Below are positions 1 to 6,066 of a stretch of 17,716 nucleotides of DNA, in pieces. The stretch comes from Clostridiales bacterium UBA4696 (GTDB lineage: Bacteria; Bacillota; Clostridia; Oscillospirales; Oscillospiraceae). The notes under the pieces are model-generated. The model was given only the letters and a program-made list of their open reading frames with translations. It made no database searches and had not been told where the DNA came from. The DNA lies in the NCBI GenBank assembly GCA_002404795.1, contig DHKK01000015.1, positions 12,436-30,151 on the forward strand, in the 5' to 3' direction. The translations under genes were made by a program, and so were the position numbers. Numbering within the stretch: the first letter of the stretch is position 1; each line of letters opens with the position of its first letter.

Positions 1-20
1 AGCTCCCCTGGGAGGGGAGC
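1..20 (-). terminator. Stem-loop downstream of the asparaginase gene, cut by the window edge
   Basis: Bases 2-9 (GCTCCCCT) pair perfectly with 13-20 around a 3-base loop. The hairpin lies 14 bases past the asparaginase stop codon on the minus strand. The T-tract expected for an intrinsic terminator would fall outside the window, so this call rests on the stem and its position only. Confidence 0.45.
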
Positions 21-34
21 CTTGGGGCGGCGCA

Positions 35-1036
35 TCAGGTGTGGTAGTTGAGGATATCGTTTGCGATAGGGGTGTAGAACAGGCGGTGGATGATTTCGGG
101 GGCGTGGGTCTGGCCGAGGATCCACATGAGCTTGCCTGCGATGGCCTCCGTCGTCATGTCAAAGGCCTCGAGTACCTGCGGGCACTCCCGGATCTTGTGT
201 CCGACCTGATAGACCCCGACGTTGCTCCCCTCATTCTGCACCTGCGTGGTCAGCACGACGGTCTTCCCCGCGCGGATCCCCGCCTCCAGGACGGACAGGA
301 AGTCGTTCCCGTCATACGACGGGATCCCGCCGACGCCGAAGCTCTCCAGAATCAGCGCGTCGTTGTGCGCCAGCATCCAGCTGGCCAGCTCCGCCCGCGT
401 GCCGGGGATGAGCTTCAGCAGCGCTACACGGTCGTCCAGCCGGTCATAGAAGACCGGCTCCGGCCGGCAGGCGTTTTCGATATACTGCAGGATGCACCCG
501 TCCTGCAGCACGGCCAGATACGGATAATTGATGCTGGAAAAGGCCTCGTAGCTCTTTGAGCGCGTCTTGCACGCGCGCGTGCCCTGGATGACCTTGCCGT
601 TGAAGACGATCATCACGCCGTGCAGCGTGTCGCTGCACGCGCAGACGAACGCATCGGTCAGGTTGACCTTGGAATCGGTCGAGTCGAAGCTGATGGGCTT
701 CTGCGCGCCCGTCAGGATGATCGGCTTGGCCGCGCCCTGGATCAGATAGCTCAGGGCCGCCGCGGTATAGGCCATGGTGTCCGTGCCGTGGCTGATGACA
801 AAGCCGTCGTACCGGTCATAGCGCGCGCGGATGGCCCCCGCGATCTGCAGCCAGTGGGCCGGGCCGAGATTCGTGCTGTCGAGCGACAGCAGCTGCAGAC
901 ACTCCACCCGGCACAGCGCCGACACTGCCGGGACGAACGCGAGCAGCTGCTCGCTCGTCAGCTCCGGCATCAGCCCCTCCGCCGTCTTTCCGGACGCGAT
1001 GGTCCCGCCGGTGCCGATCATAAGGATCTGTTTCAT
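35..1036 (-). CDS. ansA: Type I (cytoplasmic) L-asparaginase
   Basis: Hydrolyses L-asparagine to aspartate and ammonia. The 333-residue protein opens with the family signature GTGGTIAS (residues 8-15), which holds the nucleophilic Thr12. It has DST at 53-55 and the second signature HGTDTMAY (83-90), supplying the Thr-Asp pair. A conserved Lys lies near residue 157. Length matches the AnsA-type enzyme, and there is no signal peptide, so it should be cytoplasmic. An in-frame ATG at 1051 exists, but AGGAGG lies inside that extension, about 5 bases before the ATG at 1036, so 1036 is the better start. It follows rplS on the same strand but is separated from it by a terminator and has its own candidate promoter. 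An archaeal-type GatD role is less likely because no GatE is adjacent. Confidence 0.93.
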   Translation of the reverse strand: MKQILMIGTGGTIASGKTAEGLMPELTSEQLLAFVPAVSALCRVECLQLLSLDSTNLGPAHWLQIAGAIRARYDRYDGFVISHGTDTMAYTAAALSYLIQGAAKPIILTGAQKPISFDSTDSKVNLTDAFVCACSDTLHGVMIVFNGKVIQGTRACKTRSKSYEAFSSINYPYLAVLQDGCILQYIENACRPEPVFYDRLDDRVALLKLIPGTRAELASWMLAHNDALILESFGVGGIPSYDGNDFLSVLEAGIRAGKTVVLTTQVQNEGSNVGVYQVGHKIRECPQVLEAFDMTTEAIAGKLMWILGQTHAPEIIHRLFYTPIANDILNYHT

Positions 1037-1066
1037 GGCCGCCTCCTGCATGTGTTTTCTGTCAGT

Positions 1067-1077
1067 ATTCTACCATA
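1067..1077 (-). promoter_or_regulatory. Extended -10 promoter for the asparaginase gene
   Basis: On the minus strand the sequence reads TATGGTAGAAT, a TGn extended -10 element. It lies 31 bases upstream of the chosen start and downstream of the rplS terminator. No good -35 lies 17 bases away: TTGACT is present but 22 bases upstream. Confidence 0.45.
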
Positions 1078-1110
1078 CCCGCGCCGGATTTACCAGTCAA
1101 AGTCGGGCAA

Positions 1111-1148
1111 AAGGAAAAACCGCCGGTCCCGACAGGGATCGGCGGTTT
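1111..1148 (-). terminator. Intrinsic terminator of rplS
   Basis: AAACCGCCG (1117-1125) pairs with 1140-1148. The stem continues through GTCCC (1126-1130) with 1135-1139 (one G-U pair), giving 14 pairs around a GACA loop. On the minus strand the stem is followed by TTTTCCTTTT. It begins 15 bases past the rplS stop, so L19 is transcribed alone. Confidence 0.88.
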
Positions 1149-1162
1149 CTGGACGATGGAGA

Positions 1163-1504
1163 TCAGACCTTTTCCTTGACCTTTGCGGCCTTGCCAAGAC
1201 GGTCGCGCAGATAGTACAGCTTCGCGCGGCGAACCTTGCCGTGGCGGACGCACTCGACGTCGACGACGTTGGGAGCGTGGAGCGGGAAAACCTTCTCGCA
1301 GCCGACACCGTAGGAGATGCGGCGAACGGTGATGGTTTCTTCGATACCGCCGTGCTTCTTGGCGATGACGGTGCCCTCGAAGATCTGGATTCTTTCGCGG
1401 GAACCTTCCTTGATTTTGACATGAACGCGAACGGTATCGCCGACCTGAACTTCAGGCAGCTCCTGCTTCATGTACTGGCTGGTCAGAGCCTTCATGAGAT
1501 CCAT
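1163..1504 (-). CDS. rplS: 50S ribosomal protein L19
   Basis: L19 lies at the 30S-50S interface of the ribosome. The 113-residue product matches the usual length of about 115. It carries the family core: VQVGDTVRVHVKIKEG, then RIQIFEGTVIAKKHGG, TVRRISYGVGCEKVFPLHAP, and a basic end (RRAKLYYLRDRLGKAAKVKEK). The open frame extends further upstream, but GGAGGA lies 8 bases before the ATG at 1504 and a strong promoter lies between, so 1504 is the start. In many bacteria rplS ends the rpsP-rimM-trmD operon. Here it stands alone between its own promoter and terminator, with the divergent MFS gene upstream. Confidence 0.97.
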   Translation of the reverse strand: MDLMKALTSQYMKQELPEVQVGDTVRVHVKIKEGSRERIQIFEGTVIAKKHGGIEETITVRRISYGVGCEKVFPLHAPNVVDVECVRHGKVRRAKLYYLRDRLGKAAKVKEKV

Positions 1505-1601
1505 AGTTGTGTCCTCCTTCAAATTCAGAACGTTCATACCGCAAGGAAATGCCGCTGCACGCTCGTGCCGGCTGCGGCAGAGGACCGTCCTTTTCACAGA
1601 C
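1505..1601 (-). promoter_or_regulatory. rplS 5' leader, possibly structured
   Basis: About 100 bases lie between the predicted transcript start and the L19 ATG. They can fold into a stem of GCCGC (1551-1555) with GCGGC (1574-1578), enclosing GCAC (1557-1560) with GTGC (1565-1568). L19 leaders are known autoregulatory elements in some Firmicutes. I cannot match this one to that consensus by eye, so regulation is inferred from length and structure only. Confidence 0.3.
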
Positions 1602-1607
1602 CAATGT

Positions 1608-1636
1608 ATTTTAGCATACGACAGGCAGAAAATCAA
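1608..1636 (-). promoter_or_regulatory. Sigma-70-type promoter of rplS
   Basis: On the minus strand, TTGATT (1631-1636), a 17-base spacer, then TAAAAT (1608-1613), with TATGC just before the -10. This is near consensus and correctly placed for a leader of about 100 bases. Confidence 0.88.
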
Positions 1637-1680
1637 GCATTTTTTCAGGATTTTCTGTGCGATCATGCGCCTGTCCCCAC

Positions 1681-1709
1681 TTGTTTTTGTCTTCGCCGGG
1701 CCTTATAAT
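1681..1709 (+). promoter_or_regulatory. Sigma-70-type promoter of the MFS-TRIC operon
   Basis: TTGTTT (1681-1686), a 17-base spacer and a perfect TATAAT (1704-1709). It lies 45 bases upstream of the MFS start and is divergent from the rplS promoter. Confidence 0.88.
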
Positions 1710-1753
1710 TGTGTTGTCGGATCAATTTTCAGAATCACACGGAGGCGACCGCC

Positions 1754-2962
1754 ATGGCGTCCAGAAAACGGATCGTGATCTGCTATATTCTGCTGCAGGC
1801 CAGCTTCTGGGGCATGATCAGCTCCATCTGCGCTTACCAGGCTGCTATTGTGCTCGACCGCGGCTTTACGACCGGGCAGGCCGGGGTCTTCTGTGCCCTG
1901 TGCTACTTTGCAAGTTTGTTCACGCAGCCGGTCATCGGCGGCTGGGCCGACCGGCACCCGGAGGTGCCGATCAAGCGGCTGATGCTCGTGCTGCTGCTGC
2001 CGGCCATCGCGCTCAATCTGGTCTTTTATTTTACGCGCCCCAACTTTCTGCTCACAGCGCTGACTTTTTTCCTCTTCGGCGTGCTGGAGACCAATTCCTA
2101 CCCGCTCATCGACTCCATGGGCATGCAGTACGTCAACGCAGGCGTGTCGATCCCCTACAGCCTCTCGCGCGGGATCGGCTCGCTCAGCTACGCGCTTTTG
2201 TGCGTGGCGACGGGCCTGCTGACCGCAAAATTCGGGATGCAGGCCGCGCTGCTGGCGCACTGCGCCGAGCAGTTGGTGATGCTCGTGTGCCTGCTGCTGT
2301 TCCCGTCCATCCCGGCGCAGTATCTGCCGCAGCCTCAGAAGGGCGCGGCCTCCGGCCATTCCGCCCTGCAGATCCTGCGCGGCAGCCGGACCTTTACGCT
2401 CATGCTCATCGCCTGCTTCTTCGGCATGATGGGCGTCATGCCGATCAGCGGCTTCCTCGTCACGCTGGTCACAAGCCACGGCGGCGACAGCCGTGCGCTG
2501 GGGCTGGCGCAGTTTCTGATGGCAGCGTCGGAGCTGCCGTCGGCGCTGGTCTTCGGGCTTCTGCGCAGGCGGCTGTCCAGCGCGAAGATCCTGCTCATCT
2601 CGATCGTCTTCATGGCCGTCAAGCCGCTTCTGATCCTGGTCTCTGGCTCTCTTGGGATGCTCCTTGCCGTGCAGCCCGTGCAGATGCTGGGCTACGGGCT
2701 GTTTTTCCCGGCCTCGGTCTATTTTGCGAACGAATCCGTCGCCCCCGCCGACCGGGTCCAGGGCCAGTCGCTGCGGACGATCGTTGCCATCTCGCTCAGT
2801 ACGCTGCTGGGCTCGCTCGTCTCCGGATATCTGATCGATCTGGGCGGCACGACGCTGATGCTCTGGTTCTCGACCGGCTGCGCAGCCGTCGGCACGGCCG
2901 TGGGCCTCGCCGCGCTCGCCCTGCAGAAAAACCATGCGCAGCAGGAGGAACGCCATGTCTGA
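1754..2962 (+). CDS. Major facilitator superfamily (MFS) transporter
   Basis: A 402-residue, highly hydrophobic protein with about 12 predicted membrane segments, the usual MFS length. A motif-A-like loop, GGWADRHPE (residues 62-70), follows the second segment. The region around 205-215 (PQKGAASGHS) fits the central cytoplasmic loop. The N-terminal half resembles the MFS_1_like/nucleoside-symporter type, but the substrate cannot be read from sequence. The start at 1754 is chosen because GGAGG (1741-1745) lies 8 bases upstream. An earlier in-frame ATG at 1709 overlaps the promoter -10 and cannot be used from that promoter. The 3' end overlaps the next gene by 8 bases, implying translational coupling with the TRIC gene. 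Confidence 0.88.
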   Translation: MASRKRIVICYILLQASFWGMISSICAYQAAIVLDRGFTTGQAGVFCALCYFASLFTQPVIGGWADRHPEVPIKRLMLVLLLPAIALNLVFYFTRPNFLLTALTFFLFGVLETNSYPLIDSMGMQYVNAGVSIPYSLSRGIGSLSYALLCVATGLLTAKFGMQAALLAHCAEQLVMLVCLLLFPSIPAQYLPQPQKGAASGHSALQILRGSRTFTLMLIACFFGMMGVMPISGFLVTLVTSHGGDSRALGLAQFLMAASELPSALVFGLLRRRLSSAKILLISIVFMAVKPLLILVSGSLGMLLAVQPVQMLGYGLFFPASVYFANESVAPADRVQGQSLRTIVAISLSTLLGSLVSGYLIDLGGTTLMLWFSTGCAAVGTAVGLAALALQKNHAQQEERHV

Positions 2963-3617
2963 AGTCCTTGTCTTTGTGCTCGAGCTGATCGGGACCGTCG
3001 CCTTCGCCGTGTCCGGCGCCATCGTCGGCATCAAGAAGCAGATGGACCTGTTCGGCGTCATCGTGCTCGGGATCTGCACGGCCGTGGGCGGCGGCATCGT
3101 CCGCGACCTCATCCTCGGCGTCACGCCGCCGGTCACGTTCCAGAACCCCGTCTATACGCTCACGGCGGCCGCCGTCTCCGTTCTGATGTTCCTGCCGCAT
3201 ATGCGTGCGCGCATCGGCCGGCACGAGCCGGTCTTTGACCGCCTGCTGCTCGTGATGGACGCGGTCGGCCTCGGCGTCTTTACGGTCGTGGGCGTGCAGT
3301 GCGCGTACCAGCAGTCGGAGGATTATACGCTGTTCCTGCTGATCTTCGTCGGCCTCATCACCGGCGTGGGCGGCGGCGTGCTGCGCGACGTTTTCTCCGG
3401 CGAGCGGCCGTATATCTTCGTGCGGCACTTCTACGCCTGCGCGTCGATCGTCGGCGCGCTGGTCTGCGCGCTGTGCTGGCACGCGCTCGGCGGCAACGCC
3501 GCCATGCTCTTCGGTGCCGCCGTCGTCGTCGTCCTTCGCCTGCTCGCCGCCTACTACCACTGGAACCTCCCCCGCTCCGACTACCACGAATCCGAGACAG
3601 AAGCTTCCTCCCATTGA
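2955..3617 (+). CDS. TRIC/YicG family (UPF0126) cation channel-like membrane protein
   Basis: A 220-residue integral membrane protein of about seven segments. It has the internal duplication typical of the family: VGGGIVRDLILG in the first half and VGGGVLRDVFSG in the second, each a glycine-rich bend in a half-channel repeat. Prokaryotic TRIC homologues form trimeric monovalent cation channels. Some YicG-type members are implicated in small-metabolite (glycine) transport, so the ion or solute here is open. The start at 2955 has AGGAGG (2943-2948) 6 bases upstream and overlaps the MFS stop by 8 bases. An in-frame ATG at 2934 precedes it but has a poorer site. The tail after the last segment is short and polar. 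Confidence 0.9.
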   Translation: MSEVLVFVLELIGTVAFAVSGAIVGIKKQMDLFGVIVLGICTAVGGGIVRDLILGVTPPVTFQNPVYTLTAAAVSVLMFLPHMRARIGRHEPVFDRLLLVMDAVGLGVFTVVGVQCAYQQSEDYTLFLLIFVGLITGVGGGVLRDVFSGERPYIFVRHFYACASIVGALVCALCWHALGGNAAMLFGAAVVVVLRLLAAYYHWNLPRSDYHESETEASSH

Positions 3618-3642
3618 CCTTTTTTCCTGCACAGGGTATGAT
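3614..3642 (+). promoter_or_regulatory. Promoter of the SLH-lectin gene
   Basis: TTGACC (3614-3619), a 17-base spacer, then TATGAT (3637-3642). The -35 overlaps the stop codon of the TRIC gene (3615-3617). The -10 ends 30 bases before the SLH gene start. Confidence 0.8.
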
Positions 3643-3672
3643 GGAATTACCAAAAGCCTGGAGGAAACCGTC

Positions 3673-4738
3673 ATGAAAAAGCTCCTGTGCACGCTTTTCG
3701 CGCTGTTCCTGCTCCTCGCTCTGCCCATCATCGCCCAAGCCCGGGACTTTACCCCCGAGGAAGGGGCCAACACGCTCTATACGCTCGGCCTGTTTCAGGG
3801 CACGGGCACGAAGGCCAACGGCCTGCCGGACTACCACGCCGACCCGCGCCCAGGCCGTCACGATGCTCGTTCGCCTGCTCGGCAAGGAGACCGAGGCGAA
3901 GGCCGGCACGTGGGACCTGCCCTTCACCGATCTTGAGGACTGGGCCCGCCCCTACGTCGGTTACGCCTACGCGAATGGACTGACCAACGGCCTGTCCGAA
4001 ACGCGCTTCGGCGGCAGCGCCGCCGTGACACGTAACCAATATCTGACGTTCCTGCTGCGCGCGCTCGGCTATTCGTCCGATACAGATTTTTCCTGGAACA
4101 GCGCGGCCAGCTACGCCGCCTCTCTCGGCCTTGCCGCGCAGGAGCCCGCCGGGCAGAAGACCTTCACCCGCGGCAGTGTCGCCGCGCTCTCGGCTGCCGC
4201 GCTCGCACAGCCGGTCAAGGACGGCTCGTCGACGCTTGCCGGTCAGCTCATCGCCGCCGACACGATCGACCGGGCGAAGGCCGCCGCCTTCGCCCTGACG
4301 CTCCAGCCGGACAAGAGCGGCTATCTGAACCTCGCCGGCAGCAGCTATACCCTGCAGAACGGCGCGGGCCGCTACCTGTCCGCCTCCGGCGGCTCGCTCC
4401 GGCTCTCCGACAGCCCGTTCGTCTGGTACGCCTGCGTGGCCGGAAAGGACGCGTTCTCCCTGCGCCCGGACAGCGACCGGACACAGGCCATCGATATCAG
4501 CAACGCCTTTTTTGAAGTCGGCAACCCCGTCTCTATCTTTGAAAGCAACGGCCATACCGCGCAGCACTGGCGGCTCTGGTCCGTGGGCGGCGGACGCTGG
4601 CTGATCGTCTCCGCCGAGGATCCGGAGCTTGCGCTGTGCGCCTCCGGCAGCGGCTTTGTCCTGCAGAAGCGCAGCCAGGCATCCGCGTCCGACTATTATC
4701 AGCCCGTTTTCCAGAAAAGCGACCGCACCCGCTATTGA
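3673..4738 (+). pseudogene. Secreted SLH-domain and ricin-type lectin protein, frameshifted
   Basis: The first frame starts at 3673 (GGAGG 8 bases upstream). It encodes a signal peptide (MKKLLCTLFALFLLLALPII, cleavage likely after AQA) and the start of an SLH repeat (FTPEEGANTLYTLGLFQGTG, then LPDY). After codon TAC (3832-3834) the frame is lost. From ACC (3842) another frame continues the same domain as TRAQAVTMLVRLLGKE. A second SLH-like repeat (YVGYAYANGLTNGLSETRFG) follows. The C-terminal part resembles a ricin-type beta-trefoil, with the repeat-end motif QHWRLW. In this family a segment like D-L-x-R-A-P (18 bases) usually sits between the Tyr and TRA. Only 7 bases remain, suggesting an 11-base deletion. 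If repaired it would be a surface-anchored sugar-binding protein. A sequencing error is possible, but an 11-base loss makes true decay more likely. The lectin call is less sure than the SLH call. Confidence 0.85.
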
Positions 4739-4740
4739 AG

Positions 4741-4762
4741 TGACCCCAAAAAGTTAGACAAG
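4741..4762 (+). repeat. Left terminal inverted repeat of the IS3 element
   Basis: The inner ten bases, GTTAGACAAG (4753-4762), match the other end exactly in inverse orientation. Six of the twelve outer bases (4741-4752) also match if the ends are aligned without gaps. Confidence 0.8.
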
Positions 4763-4770
4763 AAATAGAA

Positions 4771-5674
4771 TTAAGCGACCGTAACGGTCTGAGTCCTGTA
4801 TTGCACAGGACTCAGGCCGTTAAGCTTTAATTTAATCCGGCGGTTGTTGTAATAGTCAATGTAGTCGACAATGGCCTTTTCAAGCTGCTCAATGGAATCA
4901 AATTTTTCGAGATAGAACAGCTCTGTTTTGAGCAGCCCAAAGAAACTTTCAGCGACAGCATTGTCCAAACAAGTTGCTTTGCGAGACATACTTTGCGTAA
5001 TACCTTTTGCTTTCAGCATCTTCTGGTAAGTTTTCATCTGGTACTGCCAGCCTTGATCAGAGTGCAGGATAAGCTCGTCCACTTTATCCGGTAATTTCTG
5101 AAAAGCATCCTCAAGCATATCTGTAACTTGTTTGAAATTGGGATGGCGACTAAGGCTATAACTGACTACTTCTCCATTAAACAGATCAATAACTGGTGAC
5201 AGGTAGAGCTTCTGGTCGTTGACCTTAAACTCAGTTACATCTGTAACCCATTTACGGTTTGGCTCATTCGTTTTGAAGTGTCGTCCCAACAGATTCGGGG
5301 CCACTTCTCCGACCTCACCTTTGTAAGAATTGTACCTCCTCCTTTCACGGACGTGGCAGACTAATCCCATCTGTTTCATGAGCTTTTGTACTGTCTTGTG
5401 GTTCACACGAACGTCATTGTTGTGCAGCTCTTGTGTGATTCTGCGGTAGCCATAACGTTTTTTATTTTTGTTGAAGATTTCAATGATTTTTTTCTTTCAC
5501 AATATGGTACTTTTCCGGCTTTTGAGACTGGTGCAAATAATAGTAGAACGTGCTGCGAGGAAGCCCGGCAAGTTGCAGCAACGGCTTCAGAGGATACTTC
5601 TGCCTTAGTTCCTGGACTACTTGTGCTTTTTGTTTTGGCGTTCCTCTTCCAGCACCAAGGCATTCAATTTTTTT
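4771..5674 (-). pseudogene. IS3 transposase orfB (DDE integrase), frameshifted
   Basis: The catalytic domain is an rve-type integrase: TDVTEF supplies the first Asp, LILHSDQGWQYQ the second, and AVAESFFG the Glu, with 35 residues between the second Asp and the Glu (DD35E). The N-terminal part, read in the frame entered by -1 slippage from orfA, runs QKAQVVQELRQKYPLKPLL, then LAGLPRSTFYYYLHQS and EKYHIVKEKN, and hits TGA. Removing one base from the A7 tract at 5487-5493 restores KEKIIEIFNKNKKRYGYRR and joins the catalytic part without a gap. So there is a one-base insertion in a homopolymer. Transcriptional slippage could occasionally correct it. An ATG at 5406 opens the catalytic part alone, but it lacks the N-terminal region. 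Confidence 0.88.
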
Positions 5675-5973
5675 AGGTAGTCGTTCTCCATGCGCAGACG
5701 CTGATTCTCTGCAATAAGGTCTTCTTCCGTTTTCTTATCCAGTTTTGGCTTTCGACCTTTCCGCGTTCCACTGGCTGCACAGGCTCTGCCGCGCCGTTCT
5801 TCCAGAAGAGCCTCTTTTCCCTCTTCCAGATAGATTCGTTCCCAGTCTTGAAGGGTGCGTCTGGGGATTTCATATGATCTCGATGCTTCGTGAAAACTCA
5901 TTTGCTCCCTGCGCATCCGCTCTATGATCTCTACTTTCTGTGTTCCTTTATGCTTGCGCTGCCCTTTCGGCAT
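5617..5973 (-). CDS. IS3 transposase orfA (helix-turn-helix subunit)
   Basis: This is the DNA-binding half of the IS3 transposase, which recognises the terminal repeats. The 118-residue protein has an early helix-turn-helix (MSFHEASRSYEIPRRTLQDW), a basic linker (RKGRKPKLDKKTEED) and a coiled coil (ENQRLRMENDYLKKLNALVL) for multimerisation. It reads into orfB through the A7 tract at 5668-5674; the unshifted product ends 51 bases later. The start at 5973 has GGGGTG 7 bases upstream. An ATG at 5988 is also in frame but has no visible ribosome site. A TGn-TAAAAT extended -10 lies just inside the right end. Confidence 0.9.
   Translation of the reverse strand: MPKGQRKHKGTQKVEIIERMRREQMSFHEASRSYEIPRRTLQDWERIYLEEGKEALLEERRGRACAASGTRKGRKPKLDKKTEEDLIAENQRLRMENDYLKKLNALVLEEERQNKKHK
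5668..5674 (-). promoter_or_regulatory. Likely programmed -1 frameshift site (A AAA AAA) joining orfA and orfB
   Basis: On the minus strand the orfA codons read CTA AAA AAA TTG, a heptamer of seven A in the right phase for -1 slippage. A -1 shift here enters the orfB frame (KKIECLGAGRGTPKQKAQ) without a stop. IS3-family elements use this mechanism to make OrfAB. Confidence 0.6.
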
Positions 5974-6013
5974 ATTAAAACACCCCATTTCTTAGTACAA
6001 GTATTTTACCATA

Positions 6014-6040
6014 CTTGTCTAACAAATGGGGGGCTGTTCA
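6014..6040 (-). repeat. Right terminal inverted repeat of the IS3 element
   Basis: On the minus strand GTTAGACAAG (6014-6023) repeats the left end exactly, preceded by CCCCCCATTT. The outer limit is unclear because the outermost bases diverge from the left end. Confidence 0.7.
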
Positions 6041-6046
6041 CTGTTC

Positions 6047-6057
6047 GGGCGGGTTTT
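6047..6057. terminator. Orphan arm of a terminator beside the IS right end
   Basis: GGGCGGGTTTT reads like the 3' arm plus T-tract of a GC-rich terminator; the terminator at 16158-16193 contains the same GGCGGGTTTT. No complementary arm is found nearby. It lies between two convergent genes, the SLH protein and the exonuclease-like protein. I infer the other arm was lost when the IS inserted. Confidence 0.4.
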
Positions 6058-6066
6058 GCAGCATAT

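Larger units (their letters stand above)
4741..6040 (-). mobile_element. IS3-family (IS150-like) insertion sequence, about 1.3 kb
   Basis: The element has two ends sharing the inverted repeat GTTAGACAAG, a helix-turn-helix orfA, and a DDE transposase orfB read by frameshifting, all on the minus strand. Its base composition is visibly less GC-rich than the host genes. The left end is TGACCCC at 4741, two bases past the SLH stop codon. The right end is uncertain (6035 to 6040); 6040 gives the TG...CA ends usual for the family. No target duplication is visible: AAG flanks the left and CTG the right. With a one-base insertion in orfB this copy is probably inactive on its own. Confidence 0.92.

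Noticed and set aside
1067..1100. TTGACT as the -35 of the asparaginase promoter
   Set aside because: The spacing to TAGAAT is 22 bases, too long for a sigma-70 promoter; only the extended -10 is kept.
1703..3136. A 477-codon minus-strand frame opposite the MFS and TRIC genes
   Set aside because: Its product is rich in Arg, Gln, His and Asp with no domain, the usual mirror of a hydrophobic GC-rich gene.
5403..5663. An 86-codon minus-strand frame within the IS
   Set aside because: It is the third frame over the N-terminal part of orfB; the real orfB sequence is in the neighbouring frames.
4734..6046. Target-site duplication flanking the IS
   Set aside because: I compared several possible end positions (left 4739-4741, right 6034-6040); no 3-4 base match is seen. 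The CTGTTC repeat at 6034 and 6041 is on one side only.
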